A stretch of 19,750 bases of DNA from a bacterium. GTDB taxonomy: Bacteria > Bacillota > Clostridia > Oscillospirales > CAG-272. Below the pieces are notes generated by a model. It had not been told where the DNA came from and ran no database searches. It saw only the letters and a program-made list of their open reading frames with translations. Made by a program: the position numbers and the translations under genes. Positions 10,201 to 16,856 of the stretch are shown piece after piece. How positions within the stretch are numbered: the stretch's first letter is position 1; each line of letters starts with the position of its first letter. The DNA is taken from contig SFZB01000017.1 of NCBI GenBank assembly GCA_004558975.1, positions 1 through 19,750 of the forward strand, read 5' to 3'.

Positions 10201-11408
10201 ATACCTCCCGCCTGCCGGACTGCGTGACGGTGACGTTCGACGGCGCGCCGCAGAAGAACGCAGGCACCTATACCTATACGGTGTATTGCACGCTGACTTC
10301 CGATACGGAGAACAATGTGCTGACGGCGCCGAGCGCCTCCCGCACCCTGACGATCAAACCCGCTCCCGTGAAGATTACGGCGAAGGGGCGCGACACGGTC
10401 TATTCGGGGGAAGTACAGCGGATCGAGGAAGAAAAGTGTACGCTGAATACCGACGCGACGAACGACACGCCTCTGCGCTTCGAGTATTCTCTTGTCTCCG
10501 AGGAGGACGGGACGCTGACGCCCGTACCAGATAACGCGCCGGTTCACGGCGGGACGTATCAGGTGCGTGTCATCTTCGACGGCTCCAACAACTATGCGCC
10601 CGCCGCCGTGACCGTCCCGTTCTACATTAACCGCGCGACGCTCGCCCTCGAGGGCGATATCGTGCTCCGCTCCGCAGAGATGCTCTACACGGGGGAGCCG
10701 CTGAACTTAAAACTCGAGAACGAGCGGCACCTGCCCGATTGCGTCATCCCCGTGTATAGCGCGGCACGCACCGAGCCGGGGATTTATAAGGTCGTCGTCA
10801 ACTTCGAGTTTACGGAGGAACACAAGAGCGACTACAAGCCGATTGCCGGCATGAGCGCTACCCTGACGATCCTGACATCGCGTCTGACGGACCCCGAGAC
10901 AGGACTGCAGCTGCGCTTCCCGGACGGGAGCCCGGTGCCGTATCGTCTCCTCGTTCTCGCAAGGCACGACCTCGATGCATTCAATACGAACTGGAGCGTC
11001 GGCTTCCACACCTCGCTAAAAGGGCTGTGGAAAACCGAACTGAAAGAGGGAAAGACGCCCGTCACGGCGACAGAGGAGCCGTTCGACGTCTACCTGCCGA
11101 TCTCGGTTCAGGACGCGAATAATAAGAGCCTGACCGCCGTCGGTCTCACCATCGACGAAAACGGAAAATATACGGTGAAGGTCTATTCCGATGCCGAGGT
11201 CGTGGAGGTCGGGGAAGAAATGTTCCTGAAGATCAGCACGACGGATGTCACTTACTTCGGCTATACCACGCGCGACAGCGCGGCGGGCGAGATCCTGTGG
11301 ATCGTCCTCGCAGCCATCGTGGCGATCCCCGCCGCCGCCGTCATCGTCGTGGAGATCGTGCGGAGACGCCGCCGGAAAGCCGCCGACCGTCACATTGACG
11401 GGGAATAA
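7257..11408 (+). CDS. GLUG/MBG-repeat surface protein with signal peptide and C-terminal membrane anchor
   Basis: The product is 1,383 aa. It begins MRRNKGWCILLTICLLLAA, a typical signal peptide (basic start, hydrophobic core, small residues near 25-30). An Asp/Thr/Gly-rich linker leads to DPYEIATPEQF near residue 115, the counterpart of DPYLITSAEDF in the upstream protein. GLUG-like repeats (GGIVG, GGILG, GGLVGY, with CVNFGEV/CVNRGTV turns) run from about 195 to 640. A shared linker (LRDLLNAHAEAN...WEQ, near 660) precedes about six MBG/Ig-like modules marked by YNGEE, YIGEE, YTGEE, YDGKE, YSGEV and YTGEP at roughly 701, 787, 873, 971, 1047 and 1142. A membrane-proximal domain (about 1205-1340) ends in a transmembrane helix (about 1344-1367) and a basic tail (RRRRRK). 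No LPXTG is seen. An extracellular, type I-anchored protein is inferred; adhesion or polymer binding is plausible but unproven. It is a shorter relative of the upstream protein without the InlB-like repeats. Confidence 0.9.
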   Translation: MRRNKGWCILLTICLLLAAVSAPLAGSLALPVTSGGVGGDTAGSDGYTRLLGDETTETDGSDVASRDGVPDRHEPIPAGLSVWDGFVRTEDHWNQETVEAFINACPFAGGVGTASDPYEIATPEQFVQWIQLCNYSLEDPTRNRLFRELSYVLTQDLVFNPDFAVTEAVAAGTASGLHTVPTMTKSFSGTLKGAGHRLYNFYQTNATGLFSELSGGATISGLHLVRGYMGCRLNDAVAGGIAAVCNGKVTGCSVSATLSFANGGGGIVGIIGTQSGSVYACEFAGNLTADGFPTTRGGVAKTVVPGNATGGILGSYTTPIVALQLSECVNRGTVRSAGRMVGGIVGEIHNGGSSVGGFSISNCVNFGEVQSTYDKETDASDPTTEKPAYVGGIVGYVNRVRRSGKKAFTNVANFGQIHALSTGSVGGILGSGQGTGDESGVLTMQYAYHVGTVSAPDRVGGLVGYASVRLRLTECAVSGQVGGGRDVGGMVGRLEPPSWYTSPSLRVDQTQMFADVTATSGAAGGIVGTYDAGGGAELTLGGVYVSSAVSAASAVGGWLGVLSVNRGDNGEYRSKTSLKLSAAYSALDVTLTAGGDGGSSGLWFGRSTGEGENIAMPLSGSFSGICARERGDADFPRTVPGAEGSTTFASAYLTDGALSDGTLRDLLNAHAEANSYRKWEQTAECPMLPTIAHLLALPLSHAYNGEETSLEDNRWSGATVVARYWRYDAAHDTWEQLAAPPKSVGRYRVEVAVLSLRASGAVTREFTIEKQVFDLSRCRWPEETSYEYIGEEQTVTLLGLPEVVVPVYEGNRATVRNTYTARLLSVDDPTGNYEFTNLASVPTFTWRIVEIEIDFAYVMWRGSTPENQQRAMTAYTGEEQTLYLYYTKKPNIDLSKILTIRYTKDGQTAEGGIRAKNVGTYGGITAVIANDERFNSINPKNIQTNYPAVWEICKREINPEDYLDFSGAEDVLYDGKEHIVRYTSRLPDCVTVTFDGAPQKNAGTYTYTVYCTLTSDTENNVLTAPSASRTLTIKPAPVKITAKGRDTVYSGEVQRIEEEKCTLNTDATNDTPLRFEYSLVSEEDGTLTPVPDNAPVHGGTYQVRVIFDGSNNYAPAAVTVPFYINRATLALEGDIVLRSAEMLYTGEPLNLKLENERHLPDCVIPVYSAARTEPGIYKVVVNFEFTEEHKSDYKPIAGMSATLTILTSRLTDPETGLQLRFPDGSPVPYRLLVLARHDLDAFNTNWSVGFHTSLKGLWKTELKEGKTPVTATEEPFDVYLPISVQDANNKSLTAVGLTIDENGKYTVKVYSDAEVVEVGEEMFLKISTTDVTYFGYTTRDSAAGEILWIVLAAIVAIPAAAVIVVEIVRRRRRKAADRHIDGE

Positions 11409-11476
11409 CGCGTTTTCCGGAGTAGGATGCCCTGCCGAAATCGCCCCCCCCAAAGGCGTGCCGCCGCAGTATAAAG

Positions 11477-11530
11477 TTGACAGGAACCAACACGCAATCG
11501 ACAGAAACCAACACCCGATTGACAGAAACC
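11477..11530. repeat. Short tandem repeat, 21-bp unit, about 2.6 copies
   Basis: Units begin at 11477, 11498 and 11519 and share GACAGRAACCAACAC (third copy cut after GACAGAAACC). The array sits between the stop of the second surface protein and the bidirectional terminator, and its last copy ends one base before the terminator stem. No coding role is evident; the frames crossing it read as short low-quality peptides. Confidence 0.8.
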
Positions 11531-11531
11531 T

Positions 11532-11563
11532 AAAAGACGGACAGCCGCGGCTGTCCGTCTTTT
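11532..11563. terminator. Bidirectional rho-independent terminator between convergent genes
   Basis: A 32-bp perfect inverted repeat (AAAAGACGGACAGCC and its complement, centred on 11547/11548) has A-tracts on the left and T-tracts on the right. Each transcript therefore ends in a GC-rich hairpin plus a U-run. It lies about 125 bp past the plus-strand stop (11408) and about 75 bp past the minus-strand stop (11638), and so serves both units. Confidence 0.93.
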
Positions 11564-11637
11564 TTGATGTTTGGATGTGCTGTTTTTTCTGCCCTCTGTG
11601 TTTTCGTTTGCCCGCGCGAGGTGTCTTGCCACAGCGG

Positions 11638-14184
11638 TTATTCAATCGCTTTGAGCGCCTCCGCCATGTTGATCCGGCGGATCTTCCCGATGAGGGTCAG
11701 ATCGACGAGGATGGTGAACACGAACGTGATGGCGACGGCGATGAGGAAACTCCACGGTGAGAGCGCGTGCCCGAAGTAAATGGAACTGATTTGAATCTGC
11801 GCCATGACATAGCGGTGGAGCGCCACCCCGAGCGGCAGTCCGACCACGCAGGAGAGGGCGGTCAGGACGATATTCTCGCGGAACACATAAGCGTTCTGCT
11901 CCCGCGGGTAAAAGCCCAGCACCTTGACAGTGGCGAGTTCCCGCGTGCGCTCCGCGATGGTGATGTTCGTCAGGTTATAAAGCACGGTGAAGGAAAGCGC
12001 TCCCGCGCACACAAGGACGATGAGCACGATGTAGTTGAGGCTGTCGAGCATACTGCCGACGCGCGTTTTCATTTCCTCGGAGAGCAGGACGTTTGACACA
12101 CCGTCAATCGAGCGCAGGGTGGCACCGGACGCGCTCGTGTCCGCCCCGGAGGGGAAACGGATGTAGGCGGTGTTCGGGAGCGTTTCGGCGCCGAACGCTT
12201 CGGTCAGCGTGGCTTTTGCAATATAGGCATAGTCGTAGATGTAGTTGTCGAATATGGCACTGACGCGCAGGGTGAGCGTGCGCTCTTCGGCATCGCGCAG
12301 GGTGAGCGTGTCACCGACCGAAAGCCCGGCTTCCGCTGCGAAGCGGGCATTGACGGCGACCTCTCCGACGCCGGGGTAGGCGATCGGCGTCCTGCCGCTG
12401 TGCAGGTCGACGAGCCCGTCGAGGCTTTCCTCGGGGACGATGAGGGAGATGTCCGTCTCTCCCGCGCCGATGAGGGCACTCATCTTTTCGGTATAGAGGA
12501 ATACCGTCTTCTCCGAGACATTGGCGCTATCCGCGAGGAAGGATGCACGTTCTTCTTCGTCCAGTCCCCCGAAGAAGGAGACGGCGGCGTCGAAGCGTTG
12601 GATCTTATCATACTGGTTCTCGACCACGGGGCGGATGGAGTCCCGGATGCCGAACCCGGTCAGGAGCAGGGCGGTACAGCCGCCGATGCCGAGTATGGTC
12701 ATCAGCATACGCCCGCGGTAGCGGAAGATGTTGCGGAGCGAGATCTTGTGCAGGAAGCGGAGGCGGTTCCAGAGCGCGGGGATGCGCTCGAGCAGGATCT
12801 TCTTACCCGCTGTCGGGGCTTTCGGACGAATGAGCCCTGCCGCCGTCTCGCGCAGGTCGCGGTAGCAGACAAAGACGGTCGCGCCGAGCGCCGCCGCGAG
12901 GAATGCCGCCGTGCAGGCGGCGAAGAGCCCCCAGTCGAGGACGTAAGTCGCCGGGCGCTCGATCGAATACATGATGCCGTATACCTTCCAGAGCGTGAGC
13001 GGCAGGAGGCGGGATCCGAGCAGAAACCCGATGACACAGCCGAAGAGGGAGGCGCTCCCCGCATAAATGAGATACTGCGAGAGAATGGCGCCGTTACCGT
13101 AGCCGAGCGCCTTCAGCGTCCCGTTCTGCGTCCGCCCCTCGCCGACCATGCGCGTCATGGTCGTGATGCACACGAGCGCCGCGACGAGGAAGAAGAAGAA
13201 CGGGAACACTTTCGCCACGCCGGAGACGATGGCGGTATCGTTTTTGAGACTGGCGAAGCCGACGTTCGACAGGCGGTCGAGGGCGTACACCGTCGGTGCC
13301 TTCAGCGCGTCCAGCGCTGCGCGTTCCGCCGCGAGACGTGCCTCCGCATCGGCAATCTGCTCTTCTGTCATGAGGGGGCGGAGGGCGTCCAGTTTTGCCT
13401 GCCCGTCGGCGATCTGTCGCTCCCCGTCCGCGCGGATGGCGTCATAGCGCGCGTTGGCGCGCTCCGAGAGGAGCGTCTCGACCGCATCGCGCACGGCATC
13501 GAGCGCCGCACTTTCTTCGTCGGAATAAATGGCGTTTCTCGCCGAGAGCGTCAGATAGATCTCCGTATAGATGCCGTCATATTGAAACCCCTCCGGCGTC
13601 AGGTAGACGAACCCGGAGACGGTGCCGTCGGAGAGGGACGTGCCGCCGCGCTCAAAATTGATGTAAGCGGAGGCGTTCGCGATGCCTACGACGGTGTAGC
13701 GCGTCTCGGTGAAATAGGCTTTGGTTTCGTCGGTGTTGCTGTCCGAGAGGGAGAGGTAAGTGCCGATCTTATCCGCCCCGGCGAACTTCGCGTCGAGGAC
13801 ACATTCGTCTTTCGCCGTCGGGAGCCGCCCGGCGATGAGGTCGAGCCCGTTGACCCCGTCGAGGAGCATATGGGCATGGATCGTGCCGTTCGTGCCGTCG
13901 TCTTTTTGGTAAAGAACGTCGTGCGAGACGGAGCCGAAGGCGCCCCCGATGCCCCCCAGACCCGAGAAGGCAACTACGTCGTCGTCCGTGAACCCGAGCG
14001 TGGAGACGAGGCGGTAGTCATAGAGACGGAGGTCGGAGAGATACCTGTCCGCCGTTTTGATGATGGATTCCTCGGTGACGCGCAGACCGACGAAGAAGCC
14101 GACCCCGAGCGCGATAATGGCGAGGATCGCGAGGTAGCGGACGAGGGTCGAACGGATGGTACGCAGAATGGAACGTAACAGCAT
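11638..14184 (-). CDS. FtsX/MacB-type ABC transporter permease
   Basis: The product is 848 aa from ATG 14184, beginning MLLRSILRTIRSTLVRYLA and running straight into the first membrane helix (about 17-35). A GTG at 14193, overlapping the ATPase stop, is an alternative start adding three residues. The frame further upstream is antisense-like, His/Arg-rich and overlaps the ATPase gene. The layout is two FtsX-type units: helix 1, an extracytoplasmic region with an Ala/Glu/Arg-rich coiled coil (about 228-298), a first FtsX core (FPFFFFLVAALVCIT onward), a second entry helix (RMLMTILGIGGCTALLL), an extracytoplasmic domain and a final FtsX core containing ERTRELATVKVLGFY and FREN. This fits the large Firmicutes-type permeases that pair with LolD/MacB-like ATPases and move or extract lipids, lipoproteins or antimicrobial peptides, or transmit force across the membrane. 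The substrate is not inferable. The gene lies 5 bp after the ATPase gene and ends before a strong terminator. Confidence 0.92.
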   Translation of the reverse strand: MLLRSILRTIRSTLVRYLAILAIIALGVGFFVGLRVTEESIIKTADRYLSDLRLYDYRLVSTLGFTDDDVVAFSGLGGIGGAFGSVSHDVLYQKDDGTNGTIHAHMLLDGVNGLDLIAGRLPTAKDECVLDAKFAGADKIGTYLSLSDSNTDETKAYFTETRYTVVGIANASAYINFERGGTSLSDGTVSGFVYLTPEGFQYDGIYTEIYLTLSARNAIYSDEESAALDAVRDAVETLLSERANARYDAIRADGERQIADGQAKLDALRPLMTEEQIADAEARLAAERAALDALKAPTVYALDRLSNVGFASLKNDTAIVSGVAKVFPFFFFLVAALVCITTMTRMVGEGRTQNGTLKALGYGNGAILSQYLIYAGSASLFGCVIGFLLGSRLLPLTLWKVYGIMYSIERPATYVLDWGLFAACTAAFLAAALGATVFVCYRDLRETAAGLIRPKAPTAGKKILLERIPALWNRLRFLHKISLRNIFRYRGRMLMTILGIGGCTALLLTGFGIRDSIRPVVENQYDKIQRFDAAVSFFGGLDEEERASFLADSANVSEKTVFLYTEKMSALIGAGETDISLIVPEESLDGLVDLHSGRTPIAYPGVGEVAVNARFAAEAGLSVGDTLTLRDAEERTLTLRVSAIFDNYIYDYAYIAKATLTEAFGAETLPNTAYIRFPSGADTSASGATLRSIDGVSNVLLSEEMKTRVGSMLDSLNYIVLIVLVCAGALSFTVLYNLTNITIAERTRELATVKVLGFYPREQNAYVFRENIVLTALSCVVGLPLGVALHRYVMAQIQISSIYFGHALSPWSFLIAVAITFVFTILVDLTLIGKIRRINMAEALKAIE

Positions 14185-14189
14185 ATCCG

Positions 14190-14894
14190 TCACCACTCGA
14201 TCTCGTCGACCGATTTCGCGTCCGGATTCAGTTCCATCTGCTCGACCGTGCCGTTCTTGACGCGGATGATGCGATCCGCCATGGCGGTCAGCGCGCTGTT
14301 GTGCGTGATGATGACGACCGTCATGCCGGTGTTGCGAGCCGTGTCCTGCAGGAGCCGCAGGATCTGCTTGCCCGTTACGTAGTCGAGGGCACCCGTCGGC
14401 TCGTCGCACAGGAGCAGACGCGGCTTTTTGGCGAGTGCGCGAGCGATGGACACGCGCTGTTGCTCACCGCCGGAGAGTTGCGCCGGGAAGTTGCGGCAAC
14501 GCTCCGCGAGTCCCACCTCGGCGAGTACCTCCGCCGCATCGCTGTCCACATGGCTGATGTGTGTTGCCATCTCGACGTTTTCGAGCGCCGTGAGGTTCTG
14601 TATCAGATTATAGAATTGAAAGACAAAGCCTACTTCATACCGGCGGTAGGCGGTGAGATCCTTAATGCCGAGATGGGAGATGTCCCGCCCGCCGACAAAG
14701 ACCTCGCCCTCACTCAGCGTATCCATGCCGCCGAGGATGTTGAGCAGGGTGGTTTTACCCGCGCCGGAGGGGCCGACGATGACGCAGAGTTCCCCCTCGT
14801 CGATGACGAAATTCGCGTCGTGCAGGGCGTTGATCTTGACCTCGCCAACGGTATAGGTCTTGCTGACATGGCGGAATTCGATGAAGTGATCCAT
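14190..14894 (-). CDS. ABC transporter ATP-binding protein (LolD/MacB/FtsE-like)
   Basis: The product is 234 aa, a normal length for the family. All nucleotide-binding motifs are present: Walker [10 protein letters not shown] (41-49), Q-loop Gln93, signature LSGGEQQ (140-146), Walker B LLLCDEP (Asp164, catalytic Glu165), D-loop GALD (168-171) and switch His198 in THN. The start ATG 14894 follows AAGGAG (complement of 14901-14906) at 6-base spacing. It is a cytoplasmic ATPase that powers the permease immediately downstream on the same strand; the two form an evident operon. Variants of this type are often induced by cell-envelope stress, but no two-component regulator is visible beside it here. 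Confidence 0.97.
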   Translation of the reverse strand: MDHFIEFRHVSKTYTVGEVKINALHDANFVIDEGELCVIVGPSGAGKTTLLNILGGMDTLSEGEVFVGGRDISHLGIKDLTAYRRYEVGFVFQFYNLIQNLTALENVEMATHISHVDSDAAEVLAEVGLAERCRNFPAQLSGGEQQRVSIARALAKKPRLLLCDEPTGALDYVTGKQILRLLQDTARNTGMTVVIITHNSALTAMADRIIRVKNGTVEQMELNPDAKSVDEIEW

Positions 14895-14937
14895 GTACGG
14901 CTCCTTTCCGAAACATATCTTTTCTTTTTTAGATCAT

Positions 14938-14957
14938 TATCTTATATCACTATCTTA
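14938..14957. promoter_or_regulatory. Direct repeat upstream of the ABC operon, possible operator or promoter region
   Basis: TATCTTA occurs at 14938-14944 and 14951-14957, 13 bp apart, in an AT-rich patch 44 bp upstream of the ATPase start. Minus-strand TATAAG and GATAAT are -10-like, but I find no convincing -35. The repeat could be a regulator site or simply AT-rich promoter sequence. Confidence 0.3.
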
Positions 14958-14993
14958 AATGAGAGATATGAATATTTGCTGAACAAACGGAAA

Positions 14994-15014
14994 GTTTTCT
15001 CCAAAAGAGAAAAC
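14994..15014. other. AT-rich hairpin overlapping the left arm of the adjacent GC-rich hairpin
   Basis: GTTTTCTC (14994-15001) pairs with GAGAAAAC (15007-15014) around a CAAAA loop. Its right arm shares 15010-15014 with the stem of the following hairpin, so the two structures exclude each other in one RNA. Confidence 0.5.
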
Positions 15015-15049
15015 GCCGCCCCGCCGAATGGCGGCGGTGCGGCGTTTTT
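15010..15049. terminator. Terminator-like hairpin in the divergent gap between the ABC operon and murA
   Basis: The outer stem AAAACGCCGC (15010-15019) pairs with GCGGCGTTTT (15039-15048). An inner stem CCGCC (15021-15025) pairs with GGCGG (15030-15034). TTTTT follows on the plus strand, and a T-rich tract follows on the minus strand. No gene ends here, so it would act in a leader (attenuation), block stray transcription between divergent units, or be a relic. Confidence 0.6.
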
Positions 15050-15051
15050 CA

Positions 15052-15057
15052 TATACT
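15052..15057 (+). promoter_or_regulatory. Possible murA -10 element
   Basis: TATACT matches the -10 consensus at 5 of 6 positions and lies 48 bases before the murA GTG. No good -35 is at the right distance because the GC-rich hairpin occupies that place. Confidence is low. Confidence 0.25.
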
Positions 15058-15105
15058 GACACTGAAAAGTAAACCCGGAAAAACGGCAAGGAAAGGAAAG
15101 AAGAA

Positions 15106-16449
15106 GTGTCGGAATATGTGATTCGGGGAGGATTCCCCCTTGCCGGCGAGATCGACGTCTCTGGGGCAAAGAACGGGGCACTCCCGCTTTTGTTTGCGTC
15201 CGTCGTCGCCGACGGCGCCTGTACCTATTATCATGTGCCGGACATCGGCGATGTCCGGCTTGCTCTCCGTATTCTTTCGGAAATGGGTGCGCGCGTCACG
15301 CGTCATGACGCCCATACCGTGACGGTCAATGCGCGCTACCTGTCCCCCGAGGCGATTCCGCGCCATCTGACCGCCGGGATGCGTGCCTCCTCCTATCTGC
15401 TCGGGGCGTGCCTCGGGCGCTTCGGCTATGCGGCGGAGCCGCTGACGGGCGGATGCGATTTCGGGAACCGACCGCTCAACTGTCATTACGGCGTCTTTCA
15501 TGCGCTCGGCGCCGTCGGAGAGGGAGAGTTACACGCGCCCCCGGGCGGGCTCCGCGGCGGCACCTACGATTTTCCGCAGGTGTCGGTCGGCGCGACGGTG
15601 AACGGTATCTTCGCCGCCTGCCGTACCCACGGCGTGACGCACCTGCACCATTGTGCGACCGAGAGCCACGTCGGCGACCTGATCCGGTTCTTAAACCTGC
15701 TCGGCGCGGACATCCGCGGCGGCGGTACGCCCGACCTCGTGATCCGGGGGCGATCCGACCTCGGTCATACTTCGTTTGTCGTCTCGCCCGATGAGATTGA
15801 GGCGGGGACGTATCTGCTCGCCGGGGTGGCGAGCGGGGGGGACGTTACGGTGACGGGGATTCGCCCGTGTGACCTTTCGGCGCTGACCAATGTGCTTGTC
15901 CGCACCGGTTGCCTCGTCGATAGCGCCCCCGACCGGGTTCGTGTACGTCGGGGGGAGAACTTCCGCGGCGTCGCCGTCGAGACGGCGCCCGCCCCCGGCT
16001 TTCCGACCGACCTCCACCCGCCTACGGTCGCGGCGCTGTGCTTTGCCGCAGGGAAGAGTCAAATGACCGAGCGGGTCTGGCAGGAGCGTTTCCGCTACAC
16101 GAGCGAGCTCGCGAAAATGGGCGCGGTCTTTTCCCGGGAGGGGCAGACCCTGACGGTACACCCCGCTCCTCTGCACGCGGCTTCGGTCACGGCGACGGAT
16201 CTGCGCGGCGGCGCCGCCCTCGCCGTCGCGGCGCTCGGCACCGCGGGTAAGACTCATATGACGGGGTGTGAACTGATCGAGCGTGGCTACGAGGACTTCA
16301 CGGGCAAACTGCGCCGCCTCGGCGCGGACGTCTCGGTGTTACCGGTGATGTCGTCTTGTGCGTCTGGGGCGGGCGAGGAATCCTCCGAGGAGCGTCAGGA
16401 GAAAGACGGCGGGGACGCCGGCGCACCGCACGGCGACGGGGAGGGTTGA
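15106..16449 (+). CDS. murA: UDP-N-acetylglucosamine 1-carboxyvinyltransferase (MurA)
   Basis: MurA transfers enolpyruvate from PEP to UDP-GlcNAc, the first committed cytoplasmic step of peptidoglycan synthesis. The product is 447 aa from GTG 15106, preceded by the purine-rich AAGGAAAGGAAAG. Residues matching the known E. coli active site are all present: Lys22 and Asn23 (GAKNGALP), Arg93 (MRASS), Cys117 in GGCDFGNRP (E. coli Cys115, the fosfomycin target), Arg122, Asp302 (FPTDLH), Arg328 (QERFR), Arg367 (DLRGG) and Arg393 (ERGYE). The family normally ends shortly after the RGYE/KLRRLGAD segment, near residue 412 here. The last 35 residues (413-447) are a Ser/Glu/Gly-rich tail encoded opposite the 3' end of the convergent membrane-protein gene. 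Asn125-Cys126 stand where E. coli has Asp-Leu after the RP of the loop. The gene is monocistronic in this window and divergent from the ABC operon. Confidence 0.95.
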   Translation: MSEYVIRGGFPLAGEIDVSGAKNGALPLLFASVVADGACTYYHVPDIGDVRLALRILSEMGARVTRHDAHTVTVNARYLSPEAIPRHLTAGMRASSYLLGACLGRFGYAAEPLTGGCDFGNRPLNCHYGVFHALGAVGEGELHAPPGGLRGGTYDFPQVSVGATVNGIFAACRTHGVTHLHHCATESHVGDLIRFLNLLGADIRGGGTPDLVIRGRSDLGHTSFVVSPDEIEAGTYLLAGVASGGDVTVTGIRPCDLSALTNVLVRTGCLVDSAPDRVRVRRGENFRGVAVETAPAPGFPTDLHPPTVAALCFAAGKSQMTERVWQERFRYTSELAKMGAVFSREGQTLTVHPAPLHAASVTATDLRGGAALAVAALGTAGKTHMTGCELIERGYEDFTGKLRRLGADVSVLPVMSSCASGAGEESSEERQEKDGGDAGAPHGDGEG

Positions 16450-16743
16450 CCCCGGTACGGCGAGCCCTCCGGCACCGATGAGGACGGCGAAGACCGCCCC
16501 GGCGATCAGGGCAGGGAAGAGCGAATCGTGCTTCCACATCCGCACGGTGCAGATGCCGAGCAGCAGCGCCGTCACCGCAAGGCATCCGAGCCCGGCGGGG
16601 AGCAGGTGCGAGGTCGGGTCGCTCGAGCGCAGGAGGATCGCCGCCACGCAGAATACCAGCGCCGCTCCGATAAGGAGCGTGATCCCGCCCCCGATAAGAA
16701 GAGACTGTAAGAGTGAGGATTGTTTTCTGTGCCTTTTTTCCAC
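16339..16743 (-). CDS. Small four-helix membrane protein (possibly TIGR04086/YrzE-like)
   Basis: The product is 134 aa from GTG 16743, supported by a strong GGAGG (complement of 16750-16754) at 6-base spacing. Four hydrophobic segments are visible: LLIGGGITLLIGAALVFCVA (about 14-37), LLPAGLGCLAVTALLLGICT (about 45-66), PALIAGAVFAVLIGAGGLAV (about 75-95) and AGVPAVFLLTLLGGFL (about 106-124), ending in the basic RPRRTRRHHR. Size and four-helix layout resemble the TIGR04086 family of Firmicutes membrane proteins, but this is a shape-based guess. The function is unknown. The last 111 bp lie antisense to the murA 3' end, and no minus-strand terminator is evident after its stop. Confidence 0.8.
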   Translation of the reverse strand: MEKRHRKQSSLLQSLLIGGGITLLIGAALVFCVAAILLRSSDPTSHLLPAGLGCLAVTALLLGICTVRMWKHDSLFPALIAGAVFAVLIGAGGLAVPGSTLPVAVRCAGVPAVFLLTLLGGFLARPRRTRRHHR

Positions 16744-16856
16744 GGTACACCTCCGGCATCGGTTGATGCTTCACTCTATGCATTCGGCGCCCGGGATATG
16801 CCGACGGCGGATGCATCATCCTGCAAGAGGGTATCCGTATAGCCACCGAAAAGGAG

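Noticed and set aside
9243..10547. A 434-codon open frame on the minus strand (similarly one of 419 codons at 7344-8603)
   Set aside because: Both are in-register antisense of the second surface protein, Arg-rich and without recognisable features.
11477..11530. CRISPR-like array
   Set aside because: The units are directly adjacent without spacers, only 2.6 copies are present, and there are no cas genes.
11016..11645. Minus-strand 209-codon frame with repeated CWFLS motifs
   Set aside because: The repetition comes from the 21-bp DNA repeat. The frame crosses the bidirectional terminator and lies antisense to the end of the second surface gene.
12400..14178. A 592-codon open frame on the plus strand
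   Set aside because: It is in-register antisense of the FtsX permease, strongly charged and low in complexity, with no domain or ribosome binding site. The permease motifs on the other strand are clear.
14185..14409. Longer permease N-terminus starting at 14409
   Set aside because: The extra 75 residues are His/Arg/Gly-rich and lie inside the ATPase coding region. MLLRS at 14184 (or GTG at 14193) starts the recognisable permease.
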